Positions 16,495-25,145 of a stretch of DNA of 64,000 nt are shown in pieces; position 1 is the stretch's first letter; every line of letters starts with the position of its first letter. The stretch comes from an uncultured Clostridia bacterium. Lineage in GTDB: Bacteria > Bacillota > Clostridia > Christensenellales > UBA1242. The translations under genes were made by a program, and so were the position numbers. Location: the NCBI GenBank assembly GCA_947053595.1, contig CAMRSX010000002.1, forward strand, positions 1-64,000, written 5' to 3'. The notes beneath the pieces are model-generated. The model ran no database searches and was not told the DNA's origin. It worked only from the letters and a program-made list of their open reading frames with translations.

Positions 16495-17925
16495 ATGGAT
16501 TTGGACATTGTAAGAAAAATTTTGAAGCTGGAAAGGGAAATTTCTTTGCGCGCAAGCACTTGCAAACTGTATGGATATAACAAGGGCAGCAAGGTGCACA
16601 AAAAGCAAATTTTGTTTCACAAATGCAAAAAGCGCAATCGCTGGGTGTTTGGAGGCAATCGCTCTGGCAAAACCGAGTGCGGCGCGGTGGAAGTGGTTTA
16701 TCTTGCCTGCGGAAAACATCCATACAAAAAAAACAAGGTGACAGAAGGCTGGGTGGTTTCGCTTTCAAGGCAAGTGCAGCGAGATGTTGCGCAGCGAAAG
16801 ATTTTGGAATATTTGCCAGCGTCTTACATTCAAAACATTGTTATGGTGAGCGGCGAAAAGAACAGCGCAGAAAATGGCATCATAGACTTCATTTTGGTGC
16901 GCTCAGACGCTGGCGGAATCAGCCGAATTGGCTTCAAAAGTTGCGACCAAGGCAGGGACAAATTTCAGGGCGCGTCGCTGGACTATGTTTGGTTTGACGA
17001 AGAGCCGCCTTTTGACATCTTTATGGAGTGCAAGATGCGCGTTTTGGACAAGTGCGGAGAAATTTTTGGCACCATGACGCCGCTGAAAGGCTTAACTTGG
17101 GTTTACAACACCATATATTTGAATGACAAATCGGACGAGGAGGTGTGGTGTGAAACCATGGAATGGGCGGACAACCCATATCTTTCCAAAAAAGAGATTG
17201 AAAGCATGACCAAAACTTTGCCAGCAGAAGAAATTGAAAGCCGACGCTTTGGCAAGTTTATGCAAAATGGGGGAATGGTTTACAGCGAGTTTGACCAGCA
17301 AGTTCATGTGATTGAGCCTTTTGCAATTCCGCCCGATTGGCAGGACATGATTTCCATCGACCCCGGGCTGCACAATCCGCTTTCTGCGCACTTTTATGCT
17401 GTGGATTTTGACGGAAATGTGTATGTGGTGGCAGAGCACTATGAGGCGGGCAAGACGGTGGAGCATCATTCCCGATGCATCAAAGAAATTGCCAAAAGCT
17501 TGGGCTGGAAAACGGACAGCCGCGGTTTTTTGCATGCGCTTATTGACAGCGCGGCAAATCAGCGCACGCTTGCCAGCGAGAAGAATGTGGTGGAACTTTT
17601 TTATGAAAATCAAATTTTGGTGAACGCCAAAGTTAACAAAGACCTCTTTGCTGGCATTTCGGTTGTGAAATCATATCTCAAAACTGCAGATGGCACGGCG
17701 CGGCTTTATATTTTCAAAAACTGCGTCAATCTGATTAGGGAAATCAAAAGCTATTGGTGGGGCGACGGCGATGTGCCAATCAAGAAGGACGACCACAGCT
17801 TGGACGAGCTGAGATATTATCTTATGACAAAGCCAATCAAGCAGCCAAAAGTGACAAAAAATGAAATTCAAAAAGACAAAGAAAAAATGGCACGTGCCCT
17901 CAAAACAAAACGCGTGTTTTTTTAA
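16495..17925 (+). CDS. terL: Phage terminase large subunit (P22/Sf6 gp2-like)
   Basis: DNA packaging motor: ATPase plus nuclease that cuts and pumps DNA into the procapsid. 476 residues, apparently intact. ATPase: Walker A GGNRSGKT at 53-60, Walker B and catalytic Glu in DYVWFDEE at 163-170, coupling motif TMTPLKG. RNase H-like nuclease acids: D289 (SIDPG), D351 (ALIDS) and D433 or D437 (DDHSLDEL). ATG 16495 follows GAAGGAG. No small terminase or portal gene is adjacent; the matching head genes lie over 8 kb away at 26 kb, separated by non-viral genes. All key residues remain, so it does not look like debris. Confidence 0.9.
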   Translation: MDLDIVRKILKLEREISLRASTCKLYGYNKGSKVHKKQILFHKCKKRNRWVFGGNRSGKTECGAVEVVYLACGKHPYKKNKVTEGWVVSLSRQVQRDVAQRKILEYLPASYIQNIVMVSGEKNSAENGIIDFILVRSDAGGISRIGFKSCDQGRDKFQGASLDYVWFDEEPPFDIFMECKMRVLDKCGEIFGTMTPLKGLTWVYNTIYLNDKSDEEVWCETMEWADNPYLSKKEIESMTKTLPAEEIESRRFGKFMQNGGMVYSEFDQQVHVIEPFAIPPDWQDMISIDPGLHNPLSAHFYAVDFDGNVYVVAEHYEAGKTVEHHSRCIKEIAKSLGWKTDSRGFLHALIDSAANQRTLASEKNVVELFYENQILVNAKVNKDLFAGISVVKSYLKTADGTARLYIFKNCVNLIREIKSYWWGDGDVPIKKDDHSLDELRYYLMTKPIKQPKVTKNEIQKDKEKMARALKTKRVFF

Positions 17926-17964
17926 GCTTTTGTTTGTCTTTTTGTAAATATTTTGAGAATATAT

Positions 17965-17994
17965 TTGGAAAAATAAGATTAAAGTTGATATAAT
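17965..17994 (+). promoter_or_regulatory. Promoter of the beta-helix surface protein gene
   Basis: TTGGAA at 17965-17970, 18 bases, TATAAT at 17989-17994 with an upstream TG. Confidence 0.6.
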
Positions 17995-18012
17995 GTTGAA
18001 AAGGGGAGAAAA

Positions 18013-20343
18013 ATGAAGAAATTTTCAATCTTATTTTTGTTTGTTTTTTGTCTGACTGCTCTTTTTGGAGCGACACTTTCAAGCAGTTCAAACGCGGCTG
18101 AGGCTGTGGATGGAGTTGTGACAATTTCTTCGGCGCAAGAGCTTGTTGATTATTCTCGCGCTTATGACACCTCAAATCAAAATGACACCATTGTGTTGGG
18201 CAAAAGCATTGACATGTCCACTGTTTCGCCAATCACATCTCCAATTGGCACGGCGTCCGCGCCATTTATGGGCACTTTCAATGGAAACGGCTGCACAATT
18301 TCCAATCTCAAAATTGACATCTCTTCCAGCGGCAACGCTTCGGCAAATCAGTTTGCTGGGCTTTTTGGCGTGGCTGAAGGCGCAACTTTTCAAAATGTGG
18401 GATTTGACCAAACTGTCAGCCTTGTTTCGGGCAGTGCACTTTCCACTCATGCTGGCACACTGGTTGCAAAAGCCAACGGCTGCACTTTCAAAAACATTCA
18501 GCTGGTTGCAAAAATTGATGCGCGCCTAAACTTTGACAGCACAATCAGCTTTGGCGGTTTGGTGGGCTCGGCAGACAACAGCAGCTTTTCTTACATCATC
18601 AGCAGGGTTTCCGATTTTGGAAATTGGAACTTTTCCAACAACAACGAAAATTTTTATTTCATGGGCGCAGTGGTGGGCAAGCAATCCAATTCCAGCGTTT
18701 TGTTTGGCGTTGTGGAAAGCAAGTTTGATGTGAATGTGCAAGAAACTTTTCTTGGACAGGTGTATGTTGGCGGCGTCAGCGGAGTTGTGACATCGGCCGG
18801 AAGCAGAATCATCAATGTTGCCGTTGAAAACACTTTTGCCATTGTCAACAACAGCCAAATGCTGTGGTGCGGAGAGGTTGCAGGAGGCATTCTTGCACCA
18901 ATGCCTGTGTGTGACAATGGTGTTTACAACCTTTCTTACATATATTATGACTCTGCAAACATCAGGCCTTTTGGCAAAAATGCGGTGGGCTATGACGTTG
19001 CCGGCGCGCACATCAACCCAAGCGAATTTAAGCTGTCTTCTTTGGAAGAAGAAAATGGCGAATATCCATACTTCACTTCCTCAAAACATTTGTGGCATCC
19101 AACGTTTGGCGGCTGGCGCTTTGACACAATTTGGTTTGTCAACAAAAGCAATTCCAAAATTTCTTTGCAGTGCTTTAACGAAACTTTTTCCATCAGGGTG
19201 ACAAACTCAAACCCTGACATTTTGGTGGGAGAGCTGAAGGATGCAAGTGTGAAATATGGCTCGAAGGCAACCATTGAGTTTAAGTTTCAAAACAACATGA
19301 GCAAGTTTTACAGCGCGTCGGCGCTTTATAAGGGCACAAGCGAAGTTGCAAAAATTTATGCCAAGCAAACCAGTGAAGGAATGCTTTACACCCTTTCTGA
19401 CAACGAAAAATATGACATTGTTGCAATTAATGACGGCTTTGAAATTGTCATTAAGGATGTCAACATGGCAACTGAAGGCGCTTACAGCGTGACAACCACT
19501 GCCCAAACCTTTGTGGGCACAATTGGCTCCAAACTTTTTGGCGAAGACGGCATGGAAAACACCGAGGTTGAAAGTGCGGGATATGTTTTTTATGCTGACG
19601 GCTCCAACAGACAAACAAGAAGCATCACCCTAAACAAGCTGATTTATGGGCAGCATTATCGCATTGACACTCGTCCAGAGGCTGGCAAGCCATATGCATT
19701 CATGGGCTGGTATAAGGTTGCAAGCGACGGCACCGAGGAAAAGATTGGCAACAACACGCTGTTTGATTTCACCTTTGGGCAAACTGCAAACTTTGATGAC
19801 AGCTTTGATGTTTATGCAAAATATTCCATCAACGCGTGCAAAATCACTTGCAAGCTGGAAGACGGCATTGTGAAAATTGTGGTGGGCGAAGAAAACGAGG
19901 TGACAGAAAACGAGCAAGTTGTGGCTGTTCCAAAAGGGCAAGAAATTGGCTTGAAGATTTGCGTGGAAAACGGCTTCACTTTTGACGTGGAAGCTTTTGT
20001 TGCCGAAATTGAAAGAAACAAAGTTCAAGACCCAAACACACATCTTTGCGTGTTTAACAACGTGAAAGAGGAAAGCGGTTTTGTGACATACAACTTTTCG
20101 CTGTTTTTGAATGCGCTTAGGGCAGAAAACTATGACGCATTCACCTTGATTGCCAGAACAAATCAAGAAAAAAACACCAGCAACTCTTGGATTTGGTGGG
20201 TTGTTGGAGGCTGCGGTGGCGTTGTTGTGCTGGCAGGCATCATCATTTTGATTGTTGTGCTGGTTAAACGCCGTGGCGGCGGCATGGGCGGCTCTTCGGG
20301 CGGCGGCTCAATGAAAAAGAGTTATAAGAATATGTATTATTAA
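18013..20343 (+). CDS. Large secreted beta-helix-type surface protein with C-terminal membrane anchor
   Basis: 776 residues. Signal peptide of about 30 residues (FSILFLFVFCLTALFGA then SSNAAEA). Residues about 35-330 have repeated GLUG-like turns (APFMGTFNGNGCTISNL, FAGLFGVAEGATFQNV, FGGLVGSADNSSF, YVGGVSGVV), typical of right-handed beta-helix adhesins. A beta-rich middle region follows. A single membrane helix near 735-755 (VVVLAGIIILIVVLV) precedes a short Gly/Lys-rich inner tail. The start follows AAGGGGAGAAAA. It has its own promoter 88 bases after the terminase gene. Function is probably adhesion or wall surface; no enzyme motif seen. Confidence 0.75.
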   Translation: MKKFSILFLFVFCLTALFGATLSSSSNAAEAVDGVVTISSAQELVDYSRAYDTSNQNDTIVLGKSIDMSTVSPITSPIGTASAPFMGTFNGNGCTISNLKIDISSSGNASANQFAGLFGVAEGATFQNVGFDQTVSLVSGSALSTHAGTLVAKANGCTFKNIQLVAKIDARLNFDSTISFGGLVGSADNSSFSYIISRVSDFGNWNFSNNNENFYFMGAVVGKQSNSSVLFGVVESKFDVNVQETFLGQVYVGGVSGVVTSAGSRIINVAVENTFAIVNNSQMLWCGEVAGGILAPMPVCDNGVYNLSYIYYDSANIRPFGKNAVGYDVAGAHINPSEFKLSSLEEENGEYPYFTSSKHLWHPTFGGWRFDTIWFVNKSNSKISLQCFNETFSIRVTNSNPDILVGELKDASVKYGSKATIEFKFQNNMSKFYSASALYKGTSEVAKIYAKQTSEGMLYTLSDNEKYDIVAINDGFEIVIKDVNMATEGAYSVTTTAQTFVGTIGSKLFGEDGMENTEVESAGYVFYADGSNRQTRSITLNKLIYGQHYRIDTRPEAGKPYAFMGWYKVASDGTEEKIGNNTLFDFTFGQTANFDDSFDVYAKYSINACKITCKLEDGIVKIVVGEENEVTENEQVVAVPKGQEIGLKICVENGFTFDVEAFVAEIERNKVQDPNTHLCVFNNVKEESGFVTYNFSLFLNALRAENYDAFTLIARTNQEKNTSNSWIWWVVGGCGGVVVLAGIIILIVVLVKRRGGGMGGSSGGGSMKKSYKNMYY

Positions 20344-20344
20344 T

Positions 20345-20515
20345 CTTGGGACCTATGTTGAGCATATTTCCGCCAGCGCGTCATTCAAATGCACCCGCCG
20401 TCATGTTGAGCCACGAGCAAAGCGAGTGTAGTTGTGATGCGTAGCATCCGACATTGATGAACATTCTTGACGGATGCCCAGAATCTCGCTGGCATAACTC
20501 AATAATCTCGTGTGC
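20345..20515. repeat. Dispersed repeat B, copy 2
   Basis: Non-coding block with GTCATGTTGAGCCACGAG, CAAAGCGAG, CGTAGCATCCGAC and CAGAATCTCGCTGGCATAA, related to the other B blocks. Confidence 0.55.
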
Positions 20516-20531
20516 AAAACAACGGAAAACA

Positions 20532-20556
20532 AAACTGGGAGTTCATCCCAGTTTTT
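20532..20556. terminator. Bidirectional intrinsic terminator
   Basis: AAACTGGGA-GTTCA-TCCCAGTTTTTT between convergent genes. Confidence 0.85.
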
Positions 20557-20559
20557 TCA

Positions 20560-20796
20560 TTATAAAAGCATTCTATAAAAATAGTCTAACACAAACTTAA
20601 TCACATCTCTGTCATGAAATTTTCTGTCATAATTGACGCAGTTTATTATCGATTCAAATTGTAAGCGCTGTTTTGGGTTGAGAGAATCATAAAACTCTTG
20701 GTTAAATTTTGAGCTTAAAAGATAATATTCACTGTTTTGTTCAATGCCCTGTTTATATTCATTAAAAATGTTTTCTGTTAAATCAAGTCTTCTCAT
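20560..20796 (-). CDS. Small hypothetical protein
   Basis: 78 residues, acidic/basic mixed, mainly helical, with no membrane segment (starts MRRLDLTENIFNEYKQG). Family not recognised. The ATG at 20796 has GGAG upstream on the coding strand; a longer frame to 20889 lacks support. Divergent from the XRE regulator at 20967, a layout often seen for a regulator and its target, but no toxin or antitoxin motif is visible. Confidence 0.55.
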   Translation of the reverse strand: MRRLDLTENIFNEYKQGIEQNSEYYLLSSKFNQEFYDSLNPKQRLQFESIINCVNYDRKFHDRDVIKFVLDYFYRMLL

Positions 20797-20966
20797 AATT
20801 TTTTTCTCCTTCTTATTTTTGATTTTTTGGGGATGCACACAAATCTTTAACATAACCCAATACTTCGGAAAGATTAACAAAATCATCAATCAAAATTGAA
20901 TAGTAAGGTAAAAAATATAAACTATACTAAATATAAATTGAGTAATGGAGTAAAGAGGAATAGTTT

Positions 20967-21284
20967 ATGATTGATATTGTAAGAAAGATTGATATGTTGA
21001 GAGTGAAGAAAGGTTGGACAATTTATAAATTGTCGCAAGAAGCGGACATTTCTCAACAAACTTTCCATTCTTGGATTGTTAAAGGGGCGATGCCTTCTCT
21101 GCCAGCACTTGAAAATGTATGCAAAGCTTTGAATATAACTTTGTCAGAACTTTTTACAGAAGGAAATTTAATTGAGGTTTCTCCCGAACTCAAAAAATTA
21201 TATTCAGATTGGTTGAGTTTGACGGAAGAGGAAAAAGAGTCTGTGAAAAAAGTTATTGAAAATTATCTCAAAAGCAAGCGATAA
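20967..21284 (+). CDS. XRE (Cro/CI-type) HTH regulator
   Basis: 105 residues. Residues about 8-62 are a Cro/CI helix-turn-helix: GWTIYKLSQEADISQQTFHS, then ALENVCKALNITLSELF. The C-terminal 35 residues are an acidic helix (LTEEEKESVKKVIENYL), likely for dimerisation. GAGGAA precedes the ATG. Probably binds the 170-base divergent region shared with the small gene at 20560. Together with the second XRE gene it resembles a phage-type switch, but this is inferred from family only. Confidence 0.85.
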   Translation: MIDIVRKIDMLRVKKGWTIYKLSQEADISQQTFHSWIVKGAMPSLPALENVCKALNITLSELFTEGNLIEVSPELKKLYSDWLSLTEEEKESVKKVIENYLKSKR

Positions 21285-21370
21285 ACTAGATTTTATCGCT
21301 TTTTATAATTTTACATCTTAGAATGTTAAGAAGTCAAGTATTTTTCTTATAAAACTGAGAAAATATATGT

Positions 21371-21592
21371 ATGAAAAATTTGGAAGGAAAAAATGTTTTT
21401 AAAGATAATTTAAAAGCACTAAGACAAGAAGCGAAAATTGGGCAAGTTGAATTGGCAGAGAAACTTGGTGTTAGCAAGGGTGTTATTTCTTTTTGGGAGA
21501 ATGGCATCAATGAGCCCGGGTTGGCTGCATTAATCAAAATTGCCGACTTTTTTGAAGTTAGCATTGATTATCTGGTTGGGAGAGAAGATTAA
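21371..21592 (+). CDS. Small XRE-family HTH regulator
   Basis: 73 residues that are almost wholly a Cro/CI-type helix-turn-helix: LKALRQEAKIGQVELAEKLG, SKGVISFWENG, LIKIADFFEVSIDYLVGRED. No extra domain. It lies 86 bases after the first XRE gene and is closed by a strong terminator. No clear ribosome binding site precedes ATG 21371 (only a few A/T-rich bases), so the start could be slightly later, though the fold would be shortened. Confidence 0.85.
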   Translation: MKNLEGKNVFKDNLKALRQEAKIGQVELAEKLGVSKGVISFWENGINEPGLAALIKIADFFEVSIDYLVGRED

Positions 21593-21620
21593 AAAACTGA
21601 GCGAAAGCTCAGTTTTTTTT
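21591..21620 (+). terminator. Intrinsic terminator
   Basis: AACTGAGC-GAAA-GCTCAGTTTTTTTT, perfect 8-bp stem with a GNRA-type loop. Confidence 0.92.
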
Positions 21621-21639
21621 GTGATTTAAGTAAGCAAGG

Positions 21640-21830
21640 CGCTGCGAGAAAAGCGGACAGAGATTCTTGCACTTCGCTTACGCTTCGGCACTTCCGTCAG
21701 GGAAGCGTGCGCGTGTGAGAAATGCTTCGCATTTACAGAATGACAATGGGAGAGGAGCGTCAGTGCCCCTCAATTATTCAATTTTCATTATTCAATCTTT
21801 GGAATTCTCAGAATGACATGCTTAATCCTT
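21640..21830. repeat. Dispersed repeat B, copy 3
   Basis: Contains AGCGGACAGAGATTCTTG, CGCTTACGCTTCGGCACT, CAGAATGACAATGG and CTCAGAATGACATGC. Shares AGCGGACAGAGAT with the block at 61.5 kb and the CGCTTACGCTTCGG core with copy 1. Confidence 0.6.
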
Positions 21831-22592
21831 ATTTTTTAAAACAGACATGATGATTTGAAAGTCTGTTTTTTTCTTATGTTTTTTTAAGATGTATTGAAGC
21901 AGGCGGAAGGCCGCAACAATCAGGCAAACTCCGCCAACGCCCAAAAGCATCATGACAAGTGTGTATGCAATCTGCCCGCAAGAGGTGCGGATGCTTTCCA
22001 AAATTGGAATTTCGTTTTGAAGTATGTTGCAAAAATTTTCTTTGCAAAGGTGTGCGGCAGGAATGGCAACCACACAATAAAGCAAAATGCCAAGTGTGGC
22101 GTGGGCATAGTCAATTTTTTTTGGCGTATACAATTTTGAGCCAAGTAGAATAATGAAGAAAAGTGTGATGAGGTGATGATATATGAATGTGTGAGCGGTG
22201 TGAAAAGACAGGAAAATGTGGCTGCACGCATTGCCAATTACGGAGCTTGGATTGCTGTAGAAAATTATGAAAAAATACACCGAGCACACCACGCTCATAA
22301 CTTTGCCAAAATGTCCAACTTTTCCCTTAAAAAAGCTTGCAATAGGGAAAAAATATAAAAACAAACTACAAAAATGCAAGGGAATTGCCCAAAAAGTGTA
22401 TCCATTTGCCAGAGTGATGGCTTGTTTTGCAACTTCCAAAACCAGCAGAAGCACGCTGATGAACATGAGGGGAATTAGCTTGATTTTTTCGCTTTTGTTT
22501 CGGGTTGCAAAAATCACACCCAGTGCAAGTGCAATCACAATCAACAGTGTGATTGGCAAGACAATGGCTTCCGATTTTGACCAACTGAACAT
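21822..22592 (-). CDS. YwaF/TMEM164-family integral membrane protein
   Basis: 256 residues with about seven membrane helices. The pattern FWAIPLHFCSLFLYFFPIA, with FHTAHTFIYHHLITLFFIIL later, resembles the YwaF family of bacterial integral membrane proteins, whose function is not established. ATG 22592 is preferred over GTG 22598 because AGGAG lies eight bases upstream of it. Stands alone on the minus strand. Confidence 0.65.
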   Translation of the reverse strand: MFSWSKSEAIVLPITLLIVIALALGVIFATRNKSEKIKLIPLMFISVLLLVLEVAKQAITLANGYTFWAIPLHFCSLFLYFFPIASFFKGKVGHFGKVMSVVCSVYFFIIFYSNPSSVIGNACSHIFLSFHTAHTFIYHHLITLFFIILLGSKLYTPKKIDYAHATLGILLYCVVAIPAAHLCKENFCNILQNEIPILESIRTSCGQIAYTLVMMLLGVGGVCLIVAAFRLLQYILKKHKKKTDFQIIMSVLKNKD

Positions 22593-22682
22593 ATCCACTT
22601 CTCCTATTTCACCATTTTAGCACAAAAATGGGCTTTGGTAAATTGATTTGCATATGTTTTTTGATATGTTTTGTGGCAGTTT

Positions 22683-23270
22683 TTAGTTATCAATATTTTT
22701 TATGAAGTTTTTTCCCAAACTTTCCGCCTTTCTCACGCAGCGCTGATGCTTGGCGTCTGTCTGCTTTGTTCCATCCGTTTTGGAATTTTGAAAGTGCAGG
22801 CAAAAGTGTCCGTTTTGGGTGTGAAGGGCGCTGTAACCGTGTGGATAGAGGCTGATGCTGGCTGGCACATAGGTGAAATCGTTAAGTTTGACAAGTGCAG
22901 GCCTTCTTTGCCAGTTCCATTCTTGCGCAATGTCCAACACTTGCTGTGCGTTGGCTTTGTCTTTTGGCTCCACATCCAAATGAAAAACTCCACCAGTGCG
23001 CTGGGCAACAAACTTGTTGTCAGAAAAAATGTCAAAAATTTCAAACTGCGCTCCAACAGGCAGCAAGTTGTTGACAACCTGAAAGTCAAGCATCAAAATT
23101 TCTGGTGTTTGATTGCTTTTTGGCGAAATTTCTGTTTCTCGATAGTTGTTGATTTGATATGCCAAACCCTCGGTTATGTTGGTGTGATTGGAAAAAACGG
23201 GATATGGCGCGATGGCTGAAAATATGCACATACTTACAACAAAAAAGACAATGTAAAAAATTTTTCTCAT
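22683..23270 (-). CDS. Exported protein with conserved GHFCLHF/HQ motif
   Basis: 195 residues. N-terminal signal anchor (KIFYIVFFVVSMCIFSAIA). The C-terminal half has RRPALVKLNDFTYVPASIS, a GHFCLHFQNSKT segment and DAKHQ, with conserved-looking His and Cys. Such blocks occur in exported proteins of spore-forming Firmicutes linked with cell-wall functions, but I cannot name an activity. ATG 23270 has no clear ribosome binding site; a start a few codons upstream (23303-23312) is possible. Confidence 0.55.
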   Translation of the reverse strand: MRKIFYIVFFVVSMCIFSAIAPYPVFSNHTNITEGLAYQINNYRETEISPKSNQTPEILMLDFQVVNNLLPVGAQFEIFDIFSDNKFVAQRTGGVFHLDVEPKDKANAQQVLDIAQEWNWQRRPALVKLNDFTYVPASISLYPHGYSALHTQNGHFCLHFQNSKTDGTKQTDAKHQRCVRKAESLGKNFIKNIDN

Positions 23271-23349
23271 GCCAATATTTTGTGCCTTATTTGTGCGTTT
23301 CATGCGCGGCACATGTCATTAAATTGGGGGCAAAATAATATATATAAGC

Positions 23350-24315
23350 ATGTCCAAAATTTTTATGGTTGTGTTTTTGATTTTTGGCACAGTGGTGGGC
23401 TCTGGATTTTCCAGCGGAAAGGAAATTATGGTATATTTCAGCCGCTTTGGAAAGCTGTCATATTTATACATTCTTTTTGCCGGCATTTTGTTTTATTTTC
23501 TGTTTTATTTTTTTCTGACAAAGGGGCAAAAGGTTGTCAGGCGTTTAGAGAAGTTTAGGTTCATCAATGCTTTGATTGCCTTCATCTCCTTAATTTTTTG
23601 TTCGTCTATGTTTGCGGGAGTGAAGAATTTGTTTTCTTATTTTCCGGCGTGGCTGAATGCGCTTTTGCTTTGCCTTGTGATTGTGTGTTGCATTTTTGTC
23701 ACCACTCGAGGGCTGGGCGGGCTGGAAAAGGTTAATCTGTTTTTGATGCCAATCATATCTGCTTTGTTTTTGGCGGTGTTGATTTTTTCTTGCAAGCTTT
23801 CTTCTGACTTTTCTGTTTCGGCGAGTTCTTGGGCGGGGCTGTTTTATTGCCCGCTTTATGTGGCGCTTAACACCAGCATGAGTGGGCTGGTGATTGCCAA
23901 GGCGGGAAATGGGCTAAGCAAAAAACAGACAGCTTTTGCGTGTCTGTTTTCAACTTTGCTTCTCCTTGGATTTTTGTTTTTGGGAAATTTTGTTTTGCAG
24001 GCAAACGGAGAAAGCTTCTTCAGCGAAATGCCATTTTTGTTTTTGGCAAGCGAAAACGCTGTGATGTTTGTGATTGCCTTTGTTGTGATTTTGGCAGGCT
24101 GTTTTACAACGCTGATTTCGCTGTGCTTCACCTTGAAATCTGCCTTTGACAAAAAACTTAAAAACAAAACCTTCTCCACACTGCTTTCTGTGTTTTTGCC
24201 TTTTGCAATAAGCTCGCTTGGATTTTCTCAGATTGTTTCACTTTTATATCCAATTTGCAGCGTGCTTGGAATTTTCATCTTGTGTTTTATGCTTTTGGGC
24301 GAGGTGAGAGGTTGA
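23350..24315 (+). CDS. YkvI-family membrane protein (LeuT-like transporter)
   Basis: 321 residues with about ten membrane helices. The first helix has GTVVGSGFSSGKEIMVYF, the YkvI hallmark, an unwound glycine-rich segment as in LeuT-fold transporters. Substrate is unknown. No ribosome binding site precedes ATG 23350; an AT-rich TAATAT seven bases upstream could be a -10, so this may also be leaderless, but no -35 is convincing. It converges with the ABC permease gene. Confidence 0.75.
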   Translation: MSKIFMVVFLIFGTVVGSGFSSGKEIMVYFSRFGKLSYLYILFAGILFYFLFYFFLTKGQKVVRRLEKFRFINALIAFISLIFCSSMFAGVKNLFSYFPAWLNALLLCLVIVCCIFVTTRGLGGLEKVNLFLMPIISALFLAVLIFSCKLSSDFSVSASSWAGLFYCPLYVALNTSMSGLVIAKAGNGLSKKQTAFACLFSTLLLLGFLFLGNFVLQANGESFFSEMPFLFLASENAVMFVIAFVVILAGCFTTLISLCFTLKSAFDKKLKNKTFSTLLSVFLPFAISSLGFSQIVSLLYPICSVLGIFILCFMLLGEVRG

Positions 24316-24320
24316 AATTT

Positions 24321-25145
24321 TTAACCTTTTCCTCTTGATGTGCCATAGTGTTTTTCCAGCAGGCTGACAAAATAATACATTGCAAAGGCAAGAATGCACA
24401 ATATGACTGTTGCAGCCATCACAAGGTCGATTTTGAAAATCTGCCCGCCATACACAATCAGATATCCCAATCCAGCTTTGCTGGTGAGATATTCTCCCAT
24501 GATGCTGCCAACCCAGCTCATGCCAACATTGATTTTGAGCACAGAAATGAACTCTGGCATGGTGCTTGGCAAGACAAGTTTGAAAAGAATTTGAAATTTG
24601 TTTGCATTCATGGATTTAAGCAGCAAGATTTTTCCTTCTTCAACCGAAAGAAAAGCCGAAAGCATGCTCATGGTTGTGATGACAATGCAAATTAAAACGC
24701 ACATCAAAACAATTGCATTTGTTCCGGCGCCCACCCAAAGGATGATGACGGGTCCCAGTGCAATTTTTGGAAGCGAATTGAGCACCACAATGTAGGGCTC
24801 AAAAATTTTTCGCACTTTTTCGTTCCACCATAGCAGCACTGCAATTAAATATCCAAGAGCGGTGGCAATTCCAAAACCAATGAGGGTTTCATACAAGGTT
24901 ATCCAGCTGTGGCTGAAAAGTGTTCCATTTGATGCCATTGTGCCAATTTGTTTGATTATTCTGGACGGGGAGCTGACAAAAAATGGGTCCAGCACCTTAT
25001 AATAGGTCAAAAGTTCCCAAAGCCCTAAAAAAGCCACCAGCACAAAAATTCTGAAAAAAATTACAATGAATTTGTCTCTTCTTAGGCGTCTTACATAAAG
25101 TTTGTGCGATTTGGAAAAATTAGGTTTCTTTTCCTTTTTCTTCAT
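24321..25145 (-). CDS. ABC transporter permease (SsuC/TauC/ThiX-type)
   Basis: 274 residues with about six membrane helices and a basic cytoplasmic N-terminus. It has the BPD-transport signature EAA-like loop (KLVLPSTMPEFISVLKINVG) followed by WVGSIMGEYLTSKAGLGYL, typical of nitrate/sulfonate/taurine/thiamine-precursor permeases. It overlaps the ATPase gene by 26 bases and is translated after it (GGAGG before the ATG). No substrate-binding protein gene is next to the pair, so the substrate is not known. Confidence 0.88.
   Translation of the reverse strand: MKKKEKKPNFSKSHKLYVRRLRRDKFIVIFFRIFVLVAFLGLWELLTYYKVLDPFFVSSPSRIIKQIGTMASNGTLFSHSWITLYETLIGFGIATALGYLIAVLLWWNEKVRKIFEPYIVVLNSLPKIALGPVIILWVGAGTNAIVLMCVLICIVITTMSMLSAFLSVEEGKILLLKSMNANKFQILFKLVLPSTMPEFISVLKINVGMSWVGSIMGEYLTSKAGLGYLIVYGGQIFKIDLVMAATVILCILAFAMYYFVSLLEKHYGTSRGKG

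Noticed and set aside
20560..21284. Possible toxin-antitoxin pair (small gene divergent from an XRE regulator)
   Set aside because: The 78-residue protein shows no toxin fold or motif and the genes are divergent, not an operon.
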